DNA from: Prochlorococcus marinus str. MIT 1214
GTDB lineage: Bacteria > Cyanobacteriota > Cyanobacteriia > PCC-6307 > Cyanobiaceae
Assembly (NCBI RefSeq): GCF_027359355.1
Contig: NZ_CP114777.1
Span: forward strand, 620,001-684,000
Length of the DNA: 64,000 nucleotides
Reading direction: 5' to 3'
A program made the translations under genes and the position numbers. Position 1 is the stretch's first letter, and each line of letters begins with the position of its first letter. This document shows, one piece after another, positions 44,922 through 53,135 of the stretch. The notes under the pieces are model-generated. The model had not been told where the DNA came from, did not search any database, and saw only the letters and a list, made by a program, of their open reading frames with translations.

Positions 44922-45892
44922 TCTTGTAAAGATTCAACATCAAATCTTTTATCATTTCTAAAATAAATCCCATGTATAAGATCATGTAATTTATTTAAAT
45001 CAATTTGAAGACTATCTATAGCTTCATGTAAACCATCTTTAATCAAGTGATCGATTCTTACAAAGCTCCATTTTGAAAGCAATAAGCCTATTAAGCATTC
45101 AAGATCATTTGGCTTTTCAGAAACAGGAGCGTTTTGAATCTTACCCAAAGATTGATTAATGCCTTCAAGGCAAAACCTAACTGATCTTGGAAAAATAGGA
45201 TCCAATAACAAAAAGCTAGCAATCGCATTCGGTGTTATTGATCCTTGCTCAGATATCCTAAACATCTGATAAGCTCCTGCTGATCGTAATAAAGAAATCC
45301 ACTGAAGCTCATCTAAAGCTCCTCCAAGCTCTTTTAAATTTGGTAAAAGTAAAAAATATTTTACATCTAATATCCTAGAAGTTTTATCAGCTCGCTCAAT
45401 TAATCTTCCTAATTTACTAAAATCCCATGCGATATCATGACTAAAAGTAGCATCAGTAACTCCATAAAATAATTGACAACCTCTTCTAATCTCAAATAAT
45501 TGTTCTTGAGCAGGCTGATGCCATATCACTTCTCCTTCTTGAATACTCCAATATAAACTATTAATTTGTTCCCACATTTCAGAAGTAATCACATCTCTTA
45601 TTTGACGAGCATTTTCTCTTGCCATACAAATACAACTTAAAATACTATTAGGATTTTCTCTATCTCTAATAAGAAAATTTGTTACATCACTAGGAGTTGT
45701 ATTTATATAACTTTCATCAAACTTCTTTCTATCTCCACTAGCGTCGACCAGAGGCAACCAAGGCTCAGCACTACCAGGAGGACAATCTAGTGCCATAGAC
45801 TCACTTACCTCAACAAATCTAGAAATATTTTCTGCACGTTCCAGATATCTATTAATCCAATAAAGTGATTCAGCGACTCTACTAAGTAACAT
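44918..45892 (-). CDS. Alpha-E domain protein (DUF403)
   Basis: A 324-residue all-helical protein with the family opening LLSRVAESLYWINRYLERAENISRF and later RQIRDVITSEMWEQINSLYW. This family always pairs with the circularly permuted ATP-grasp protein, whose gene is 5 bases upstream, and usually with a transglutaminase. The biochemical role is unknown. It probably acts with the ATP-grasp enzyme in building or modifying a peptide-like bond. Confidence 0.92.
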   Translation of the reverse strand: MLLSRVAESLYWINRYLERAENISRFVEVSESMALDCPPGSAEPWLPLVDASGDRKKFDESYINTTPSDVTNFLIRDRENPNSILSCICMARENARQIRDVITSEMWEQINSLYWSIQEGEVIWHQPAQEQLFEIRRGCQLFYGVTDATFSHDIAWDFSKLGRLIERADKTSRILDVKYFLLLPNLKELGGALDELQWISLLRSAGAYQMFRISEQGSITPNAIASFLLLDPIFPRSVRFCLEGINQSLGKIQNAPVSEKPNDLECLIGLLLSKWSFVRIDHLIKDGLHEAIDSLQIDLNKLHDLIHGIYFRNDKRFDVESLQE

Positions 45893-45897
45893 TTTAA

Positions 45898-47331
45898 TTA
45901 TTTACTAACGACCCAAGTATCCTTACAACCTCCTCCTTGAGATGAATTAACAATCAAAGAATCTCTTTTCAATGCTACTCTTGTTAATCCACCAGGACTT
46001 ACCCAAGTATTCTTGCCTCTGAGCACATAAGGTCTTAAGTCAACATGACAGGGATAAACTTCACCATCACTAAGTGATGGAACTGTAGACAAATCTAATG
46101 TTGGTTGCGCTATATAATTTCTTGGATTAGCTTTTATTTTAGCTGAAAATTTATTAATATCTATTTGAGAAGAGTGTGGACCGATTAACATTCCATAGCC
46201 ACCTGCTTCTGATACACTTTTTACAACTAATTTATCAAGATTTTCTAGTACAAAGTTCAGGTCACTTGATCTTGCACAAACATATGTTTTAACATTATTA
46301 ATTCGTGGTTCTTCATTTAAATAATACCTAATCATATCAGGAACGAAAGTATAAATTAATTTATCATCGGCAAGTCCTGTCCCAGGGGCATTTGCAATAG
46401 CAACTCGACCTTTTCTCAATACATCAATAAGACCTGGAACTCCAAGCATTGAATCTTTTCTAAAGAACTTAGGATCTAAATAATCATCATCTATTCGGCG
46501 ATAAATTACATCGACTTTTTTGATACCAGAAGTGGTTTTCAAATAAACATTTTGATTCTTACAAACTAAATCACTTCCCTCCACTAATTGAATCCCCATT
46601 TGTTGAGCTAAGTAACTGTGCTCAAAATATGCACTATTAAAAACTCCAGGGGTGAGTAGAACAACTTTTGGAGTATCCGTCCAAACTGCTAATTCCTGGA
46701 GAGATTTCAATAAATAAGAAGGATAATCATCAATAGGTCTAACTACTCTTCCATTAAAAAGGCTGGGAAAAACCCTTTTCATAACTAATCTATTTTCTAA
46801 GAAATAAGCAACACCTGAAGGACAGCGAAGATTATCCTCTAATACGAGCCACTCGCCTTTGCCATCTCTAATAAGGTCTAGACCAGATACATGGCACCAT
46901 TTTCCTAGTGGTAAGACAAAACCCCTCATCTCAGGTCGCCATCCATCAGAACTCTCTATGAGATCTCTTGGGATAATCCCATCTTTAATTATTTGTTGTT
47001 TTCCATATACATCGGCTAAAAATAAGTCTATTGCTTCGAGTCTTTGTATTAGTCCCCTCTCTAAATCTAACCATTCAGAAGAACCAATTACTCTAGGCAG
47101 AGGGTCAAACGGAAGAATTCTTTCAGAACCTTTGTTACCAGATTCATTTAGACGGAACGTTGCTCCATGGCGAAGAAGTAGCTTCCTTGCGATTTCATGA
47201 CTTACATTCAACTGATCTAGACCCATCTTTCCTAAAGAGGAAAGCAAAGGTTTTAGAGATGTTCTTGGCAAATAATTATCAGAAGAAAAATATTCATCAT
47301 ATCCCTTTTTAGGTTGGTAATCTTTAAACAT
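45898..47331 (-). CDS. Circularly permuted type 2 ATP-grasp protein
   Basis: A 477-residue predicted carboxylate-amine ligase (DUF404/DUF407 type). Recognisable segments are LPRVIGSSEWLDLERGLIQRLEA, GVAYFLENRLVMKRVFP, PGTGLADDKLIYTFVPDMIRYYL and LVVKSVSEAGGYGMLIGPH near the ATP-binding part. It is first in the three-gene operon with alpha-E and transglutaminase proteins. The ligase chemistry is inferred from the ATP-grasp fold; the substrate is unknown. Confidence 0.93.
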   Translation of the reverse strand: MFKDYQPKKGYDEYFSSDNYLPRTSLKPLLSSLGKMGLDQLNVSHEIARKLLLRHGATFRLNESGNKGSERILPFDPLPRVIGSSEWLDLERGLIQRLEAIDLFLADVYGKQQIIKDGIIPRDLIESSDGWRPEMRGFVLPLGKWCHVSGLDLIRDGKGEWLVLEDNLRCPSGVAYFLENRLVMKRVFPSLFNGRVVRPIDDYPSYLLKSLQELAVWTDTPKVVLLTPGVFNSAYFEHSYLAQQMGIQLVEGSDLVCKNQNVYLKTTSGIKKVDVIYRRIDDDYLDPKFFRKDSMLGVPGLIDVLRKGRVAIANAPGTGLADDKLIYTFVPDMIRYYLNEEPRINNVKTYVCARSSDLNFVLENLDKLVVKSVSEAGGYGMLIGPHSSQIDINKFSAKIKANPRNYIAQPTLDLSTVPSLSDGEVYPCHVDLRPYVLRGKNTWVSPGGLTRVALKRDSLIVNSSQGGGCKDTWVVSK

Positions 47332-47388
47332 ATCAACCCCAAATAAGTATATTGAATATGAATCAAATTATTAATTTCACAGGTAGCT

Positions 47389-47472
47389 AAAAATACAAAA
47401 AGAGTCTTAAAGGAATATGAAAGACTCAATATGTATATTTTAATACACTTTGAAAAATACAAAAAGAGTCTT
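47389..47472. repeat. 20-base direct repeat, two copies
   Basis: AAAAATACAAAAAGAGTCTT occurs at 47389-47408 and again at 47453-47472, 64 bases apart, between the giant repeat gene and the ATP-grasp operon. A partial inverted copy (AAAGACTC) lies between them. Confidence 0.8.
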
Positions 47473-47618
47473 TCATCCTCATGGAAATTTATAAATAAGT
47501 TAAAAACTTATAAAAGCAAAACGAATGTAATTAATACATCTAAATTTACATAAAGAAAAATACTTTTTGAAGATTCAATTTAGGTAATAGTTGAATTGAT
47601 AAATATGTCTGATATTCC

Positions 47619-50600
47619 TCAAAACAATCCCGTTACTTCAGAAAACAGAGCCTGATTTTCTACCGATTCAGCAAAACCTAAGAGTAATTCACCTCTATTT
47701 TCCAGACCACTATCTAATTGCTCAACCCAGTAATCATAACCAGCTTGGTCTGCCTCTCGACCTAGGATATTTTTATATAAAGTATTCACATAGGTTCCTG
47801 TATCAACATTCTCTCCATAAGTTGATTTGAATTCATCAGAAGCCAAAAAGGAGTCTGCCACTTGGCGATTACTATTTTCTCCAGAGGCATTTTTTTCAAT
47901 CCAATACTCAAGTCCGCCTGCATCAGGGAATCTTGCAAAAGCTGCGTTATAAACTCTAAACATTTGTCCAGTTGCGTCATCTTTTGATTTAACTTGATCA
48001 AATGTCTCTTGTATGTCTCTAATACCACTAAAAGATTTATCGTCAAATTCTAATTTCGGAACACCAGTAATATCATCAAATCCATCATCTGTTTTAACTT
48101 CGATAGTTCCATCATCCCTTTTATAAAATTTAAAATCTTTACTCTTACCTGTATATGTTTTAACGACATCTAATTTAGAGACGTCTACCTTTTGATCAGC
48201 AAATTGAATGTACTCAATATTCTTCAAGGTATCATTTCCATCATTCAGTCCTTCTCTTTGATCTTTAATTGAAATAGTATCTTTTGTTCTATCAAAATGA
48301 TAATCCTCAAAATTTCCAGCATAAAAAGCGACATCTTTTCCTTCTCCTCCATCAATGAAATCTGAGCCCAAACCACCAAATAATTTATCTGAAGTTTCTC
48401 CGCCTTCCAGTCTGTCATCACCATCATCTTTACTCTTAACCAATGAAGCCCAATGACTTATCGAATCACTACTCTCCGTAGACGTAGGATCCCTTAATTC
48501 TTTAATATCCATCCAAGGATAAGCAACTTCACCAATCGGTTTTTTATCGAGATCTAAAGCAGTTGGATCAAGTTCTTCTTCCGCCAGCTCCACAGCGGTC
48601 GCTGCTTCTTTAATTGGATCCTTAGTTGCACCCCAATATCCAGCGATCTTGTTAGCTTCATTATCTAGTGACGTATCAAAAAAGCTGGCATCTGTAACCC
48701 AAGCGCCACTGGTGGACCGATAGCCACCTGCCAATTTAATTTCGTTTGCCGTAATACCCTCTGGAATTACAGGTTTAATTTCTGCTTCTGGCACTTTCCA
48801 TCCTTCTGTCTGAAAAGATTCTGCTTTCACCCATTGGCCAAAGGGATCCCAAAAACCTCCATCGATTTTGATATCCTTTGCGGGTGGTGGAGCCCATGCA
48901 ACGGTTTGCGCATCAGCGCTTCCTTCTCCGAAATGTGCTATTGAGGAAACCCATGTGTTATCGACATCAAAATAACCACCGTTTCTTTTGATTACATCTT
49001 TCTCAGGAACAATCCCTGTGTTATTTAAAAAATCCTTTGCGGTAACCCACTTTCCATTGGGATTCCTAAAACCACCATCCTTTTTAATCAATTCATCTGG
49101 AGGGACAGTCCATCCTGCAGATAATGGATCTTTAAAGTAGTCGTCTTCTTCAACAAAAGTTCCATCGGCTTTTGTAAAGCCTCCTGTCTTGGCGATTACA
49201 TCTGCTTCTGGTGGAGTCCAGACAGTTGATATAGCAGGTTGATCACCACTTGTTCTTTTATTGAAGAAGGATTCCGCAGACATCCATGAACCATCAGGTC
49301 CTCTGAGTCCTCCTTCCCAACGAATAATATCGTCATCTGGAAGCACCCAATTCTTAAATGCTGCTGCTGCATCTGGAGCCATGTTTGCAGCTTGTTCTGG
49401 AGTTAAAGCTGCGAATGATTCTGGATCCAATTCCTTTAATTGATTTCCCCTAAATCCCGCCATAGCTTCTGGATCAAGCGCGGCAACATGCGTTGGCATA
49501 AATCCTTGCATTGCTGCAGAATCAAAAGCAGCTAAATGATCTTTTCTAAAACCAGCAACTGCAGTAGGAGCAAACGCCGAAATATATTTATCATCAAAAC
49601 TAGCAACTGCCATTGGGTCAAAAGCTGCAACATGTTCCATACCCAGAGTTGTCATATAGCCGTAATCAATCGCAGCAAAATGATCAGAATTAAATCCTGC
49701 CATCGCTGATGGATCAAAGGCAGCAAATTGATCTTTATCTAAACCTGCTATTGCTTTTGCTTCTAAGGCCGCCACATGATCAGCATTAAATCCTGCGATC
49801 GCTTCAGTATCAAAAGCGGCGATATGTCTGTCATCAAAACCAGCAACTGCCATTGGGTCAAAAGCTGCAACATGCTTACTTTTAAAGCCAGCAATTGCAG
49901 TAGGATCAAATGCTGCAAAATGATGTTCACTTAATCCACCTATCGCAAGTGGGTCAAAATTTTCTATTTGATCACTTCCAAAGCCAGTCATTGCCTGAGG
50001 ATCAAATGCTGCGAAATGGTTTCTATTTAAGCCTTGAATTTCTTCATATTTAAGATTGGCTATATCTGATACTTGAAAATCATTTACATCAATACCATTA
50101 ACAGTTGAGGTAGGTGGAGAATATACATATCCTCCATTGCCATCATCGGCCCAATTTGGTGGGATGACGACATTTCCATCAGCGCCTCTAGACCACCCTG
50201 TTACTTGAGCCTCAGTCGCTAAGGTTCCAGCGAGAACAATATCTGATTCTGGAATCAAAGCACTCGGAACAGAATTAGCCAATTCATCTGGACCTAGATA
50301 TCTATAATTGCCTTCTAAATCCACTTCCCATTCTGGTGGAGCATATGTAAAGCCCCCTAGCCCATCCCATTTCCAATCTGCCGGAACTTCGATATTTCCA
50401 TTTATATCTCTAGTAAAACTTGCTATGACATGCTCAGGGGCCTTCGCTCCAATTGCTGGCCTAGCCATTCCCTGACCATCATCTCCTTCTGAGTTTGGTG
50501 GATTGTAATACTCCCCTGATAAAGGATCGAATCCACCACCATCTGCAACCCCAGTGCCAGTTAAAGGATCCCAAGCAAGTTGATTTAAAGATCGTAAAGT

Positions 50601-51449
50601 TTCATCTCTTCTCCTTTTAGCTTCTTCCGCTTCAATTGCTTCGCCACCTCGATAAGGGCCAGGGCCACCAACATCTATTACAGATCCAAAAGAAGGTGGA
50701 GAGTATACATATCCACCTTGACCATCAGCAGCCCAATCAGCTGGAGGCATTAAGGATCCGTCTGCGCCTCTTTGCCATCCGTCAATTTGATCTTGGCTGG
50801 CTTGAGTTCCATCAGCTATAGCTCCTTGCCCCTCTCCTTCAAAACCTTCTGGGGGTGAGTAAACATATCCACCTTGACCATCAACAGCCCAATCAGCTGG
50901 AGGCATTAAGGATCCGTCTGCGCCTCTTTGCCATCCGTCAATTTGATCTTGGCTAGCTTGAGTTCCATCAGCGAAAGAGGGTTCTGGTGGGAAATATTCT
51001 CCTCTTGCTCTTGCTCTTTCTTCTGCCCTTCTCCCCATTTCTTCTGCTCTAGCTCTACCTTCCGGGGTGTCTGAGTAATCTTCAGGAGCCATTCCTGCCT
51101 CTGCTGCTGCCGCCTCAAAAGCATCTCTTTCAGCTATATCTTCTGCACTTGGACCAGGTGGCTCTTCTGCACCTCGCCCTGGAGGTATGTAACCAGGTGA
51201 ACCAGATCCAAAATCTCCTGGTGGAGGTGGAGCAAACTCTCCTGGTGGAGGTGGAGCAAACTCTCCTGGTGGAGGTGGAGCAAACTCTCCTGGTGGTGGT
51301 GGACCTTGTGGTGGTGGACCTTGTGGTGGTGGAATAAATTCTGGTGGTGGATCGAAATTTCCTTGTGGTGGTGGACCTTGTGGTGGTGGACCTTGTGGTG
51401 GTGGAATAAATGCTGGTGGTGGATCGAAATTTCCTGGAGTGCCAGTCAT
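47619..51449 (-). CDS. Giant multi-repeat RTX/DUF4214 protein, 1276 aa
   Basis: No signal peptide; probably exported by type I secretion. Order from the N-terminus: Pro-rich tandem repeats (PPPQG, EFAPPPPG); a Glu/Ala/Arg-rich helical stretch; several approximately 40-residue units ending DGQGGYVYSPP; fourteen contiguous 16-residue units of the type HVAAFDPMAVAGFDDR (49347-50018); six GGF...G-W-V...F units; an RTX-like calcium-binding segment (DDRLEGGETSDKLFGGLGSD) near residue 1025; and two DUF4214-like units at the C-terminus (FARFPDAGGLEYW, ILGREADQAGYDYW). The composition is richer in Pro/Gly/Ala and GC than its neighbours. Probably a surface or secreted protein. Role unknown. Confidence 0.88.
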   Translation of the reverse strand: MTGTPGNFDPPPAFIPPPQGPPPQGPPPQGNFDPPPEFIPPPQGPPPQGPPPPGEFAPPPPGEFAPPPPGEFAPPPPGDFGSGSPGYIPPGRGAEEPPGPSAEDIAERDAFEAAAAEAGMAPEDYSDTPEGRARAEEMGRRAEERARARGEYFPPEPSFADGTQASQDQIDGWQRGADGSLMPPADWAVDGQGGYVYSPPEGFEGEGQGAIADGTQASQDQIDGWQRGADGSLMPPADWAADGQGGYVYSPPSFGSVIDVGGPGPYRGGEAIEAEEAKRRRDETLRSLNQLAWDPLTGTGVADGGGFDPLSGEYYNPPNSEGDDGQGMARPAIGAKAPEHVIASFTRDINGNIEVPADWKWDGLGGFTYAPPEWEVDLEGNYRYLGPDELANSVPSALIPESDIVLAGTLATEAQVTGWSRGADGNVVIPPNWADDGNGGYVYSPPTSTVNGIDVNDFQVSDIANLKYEEIQGLNRNHFAAFDPQAMTGFGSDQIENFDPLAIGGLSEHHFAAFDPTAIAGFKSKHVAAFDPMAVAGFDDRHIAAFDTEAIAGFNADHVAALEAKAIAGLDKDQFAAFDPSAMAGFNSDHFAAIDYGYMTTLGMEHVAAFDPMAVASFDDKYISAFAPTAVAGFRKDHLAAFDSAAMQGFMPTHVAALDPEAMAGFRGNQLKELDPESFAALTPEQAANMAPDAAAAFKNWVLPDDDIIRWEGGLRGPDGSWMSAESFFNKRTSGDQPAISTVWTPPEADVIAKTGGFTKADGTFVEEDDYFKDPLSAGWTVPPDELIKKDGGFRNPNGKWVTAKDFLNNTGIVPEKDVIKRNGGYFDVDNTWVSSIAHFGEGSADAQTVAWAPPPAKDIKIDGGFWDPFGQWVKAESFQTEGWKVPEAEIKPVIPEGITANEIKLAGGYRSTSGAWVTDASFFDTSLDNEANKIAGYWGATKDPIKEAATAVELAEEELDPTALDLDKKPIGEVAYPWMDIKELRDPTSTESSDSISHWASLVKSKDDGDDRLEGGETSDKLFGGLGSDFIDGGEGKDVAFYAGNFEDYHFDRTKDTISIKDQREGLNDGNDTLKNIEYIQFADQKVDVSKLDVVKTYTGKSKDFKFYKRDDGTIEVKTDDGFDDITGVPKLEFDDKSFSGIRDIQETFDQVKSKDDATGQMFRVYNAAFARFPDAGGLEYWIEKNASGENSNRQVADSFLASDEFKSTYGENVDTGTYVNTLYKNILGREADQAGYDYWVEQLDSGLENRGELLLGFAESVENQALFSEVTGLF
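49347..50018 (-). repeat. Fourteen tandem 16-residue (48-bp) repeats
   Basis: Contiguous units with consensus (H/Q)xAAFDPxAxAGFxxx, without gaps, within the giant protein gene. DNA identity between units is moderate, so the array is older than the 110-bp duplication upstream. Confidence 0.88.
50707..50972 (-). repeat. Near-identical 110-bp duplication in the giant gene
   Basis: Copies at 50707-50816 and 50863-50972 differ at only two bases over 110. They encode the DGTQASQDQIDGWQRGADG...GGYVYSPP unit. Two more diverged units lie downstream in the gene. Confidence 0.9.
51215..51286 (-). repeat. Three exact 24-bp repeats encoding EFAPPPPG
   Basis: Perfect tandem copies at 51215-51238, 51239-51262 and 51263-51286 near the 5' end of the giant gene. 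They are followed by other Pro-rich repeats; slippage-prone. Confidence 0.9.
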
Positions 51450-51774
51450 TATGAATAATTCTTATAAATAAATTGTGAAAAAAGATAGCAGATCTAGCTT
51501 TTGTATTTAGCGTGAAACCGCAAATATTAAGAAAAAGTAAAAGTCGAAGTCTCTAAGTGCAATTTTTTCTACTTATCAATGAATTAATTAGATAAAAAGG
51601 GAACTTATCCGATAAGAAAAAATTATTTACAAAACTAGATTTACTAATTTCCATTAACCAAAGTTTGGTGAGTTTACCCATCCTTGAAATCTGATTAAGA
51701 AGCTAAATTCTTAATGTCAGATTTTTCTCTGATCTTATTTCTTGCTCTTAGGGCAAAACAAAACGTTCTTATTC
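51450..51774. other. Divergent region, giant repeat gene / psbA
   Basis: 325 AT-rich bases holding both promoters. A hairpin lies in the psbA leader. I see no additional gene. Confidence 0.5.
51691..51720 (+). promoter_or_regulatory. Hairpin in the psbA leader
   Basis: ATTAAGAA and TTCTTAAT form an 8-bp stem with a 6-base loop, extended by CTG/CAG pairs after a small bulge. It ends 54 bases before the psbA ATG and may affect mRNA stability or translation. Confidence 0.45.
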
Positions 51775-52857
51775 ATGACCACCATTCAGCAGCAACGTTC
51801 TTCGTTGCTCAAAGGTTGGCCACAATTCTGCGAGTGGGTTACTTCTACCAACAACCGTATCTATGTCGGTTGGTTCGGTGTATTGATGATCCCTTGTCTT
51901 CTTGCGGCAACAACTTGTTTCATCGTTGCATTTATCGCTGCTCCTCCAGTTGATATCGACGGTATCCGTGAGCCAGTAGCTGGTTCATTCATGTATGGAA
52001 ACAACATCATTTCTGGTGCTGTTGTTCCTTCAAGTAACGCTATCGGCCTTCACTTCTACCCAATCTGGGAAGCAGCAACTCTTGATGAGTGGCTATATAA
52101 CGGTGGCCCTTACCAGCTTGTAATCTTCCACTTCCTTATCGGTATCTCTGCATACATGGGACGTCAGTGGGAGCTTTCATACCGTTTAGGTATGCGCCCA
52201 TGGATCTGTGTTGCTTACTCAGCTCCTGTATCAGCAGCTTTCGCTGTATTCCTTGTTTACCCATTCGGTCAGGGTTCATTCTCTGATGGTATGCCTCTAG
52301 GAATTTCTGGAACATTCAACTTCATGTTCGTTTTCCAGGCTGAGCACAACATCTTGATGCACCCATTCCACATGGCTGGTGTAGCAGGTATGTTCGGTGG
52401 TGCTTTGTTCTCTGCAATGCACGGTTCTTTGGTTACTTCATCACTTATCCGTGAGACCACAGGACTTGATTCACAGAACTACGGTTACAAGTTTGGACAA
52501 GAAGAAGAGACATACAACATCGTTGCAGCTCATGGCTACTTCGGTCGTTTGATCTTCCAATATGCAAGCTTCAACAACAGCCGTAGCCTTCACTTCTTCT
52601 TGGCTTCATGGCCAGTGATTTGTGTTTGGTTGACATCTATGGGCATCTGCACCATGGCGTTCAACTTGAACGGTTTCAACTTCAACCAGTCTGTAGTTGA
52701 TACTTCAGGCAAGGTTGTACCAACCTGGGGTGATGTACTTAACCGTGCAAACCTTGGTATGGAAGTAATGCACGAGCGTAATGCTCACAACTTCCCACTT
52801 GACCTAGCAGCTGCTGAGTCTACTTCTGTAGCTCTTGTTGCACCTGCAATCGGTTAA
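51775..52857 (+). CDS. psbA: Photosystem II reaction centre protein D1
   Basis: The 360-residue D1 core protein that carries the Mn-cluster ligands and the QB site. The start is the ATG at 51775 ([10 protein letters not shown]), not the in-frame ATG 11 codons upstream, by comparison with known D1. The position equivalent to residue 130 is Gln (GRQWELSY), the D1:1-like state. Codons are more GC-rich and biased than its neighbours, as expected for a very highly expressed gene. The C-terminal processing region reads PLDLAAAES. Confidence 0.99.
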   Translation: MTTIQQQRSSLLKGWPQFCEWVTSTNNRIYVGWFGVLMIPCLLAATTCFIVAFIAAPPVDIDGIREPVAGSFMYGNNIISGAVVPSSNAIGLHFYPIWEAATLDEWLYNGGPYQLVIFHFLIGISAYMGRQWELSYRLGMRPWICVAYSAPVSAAFAVFLVYPFGQGSFSDGMPLGISGTFNFMFVFQAEHNILMHPFHMAGVAGMFGGALFSAMHGSLVTSSLIRETTGLDSQNYGYKFGQEEETYNIVAAHGYFGRLIFQYASFNNSRSLHFFLASWPVICVWLTSMGICTMAFNLNGFNFNQSVVDTSGKVVPTWGDVLNRANLGMEVMHERNAHNFPLDLAAAESTSVALVAPAIG

Positions 52858-52876
52858 GTCTTTAACTTGATTTTTT

Positions 52877-52905
52877 AAAGCCCTCTTTTAGAGGGCTTTT
52901 TTTTT
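52877..52905 (+). terminator. psbA terminator
   Basis: Stem AAAGCCCTC / GAGGGCTTT followed by a long T-run, 20 bases after the psbA stop. Confidence 0.95.
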
Positions 52906-53135
52906 GCCTTTTTGCTCTATACATTTGCTGATTGGTTTGTTGCAAAATATATAAAACTCCATCAGGATTGCTAAGAAAGCAAGCAAAAGTCGGGGGCTTG
53001 GTTAGATCAAAGTTGGGATAAAAAAACAAAGTAAAGGATATATGAACTTAAAGTAGAAGCAGCACAAAGTTGTTGATGGTCTCCTGAATTTCTGACTCAC
53101 CGAGGTAACTCAATTAAGCAAAGACTATTTAAAAA

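Noticed and set aside
51149-51449. Short regular repeats that could look like a CRISPR or a plus-strand Val/Leu-rich ORF
   Set aside because: The repeats are in-frame Pro-rich codons of the giant minus-strand gene; there are no unique spacers, and the plus-strand ORF is a mirror of the repeat.
51742-51774. Extended start for psbA (11 extra codons)
   Set aside because: D1 proteins begin MTT...; the extension is leader sequence.
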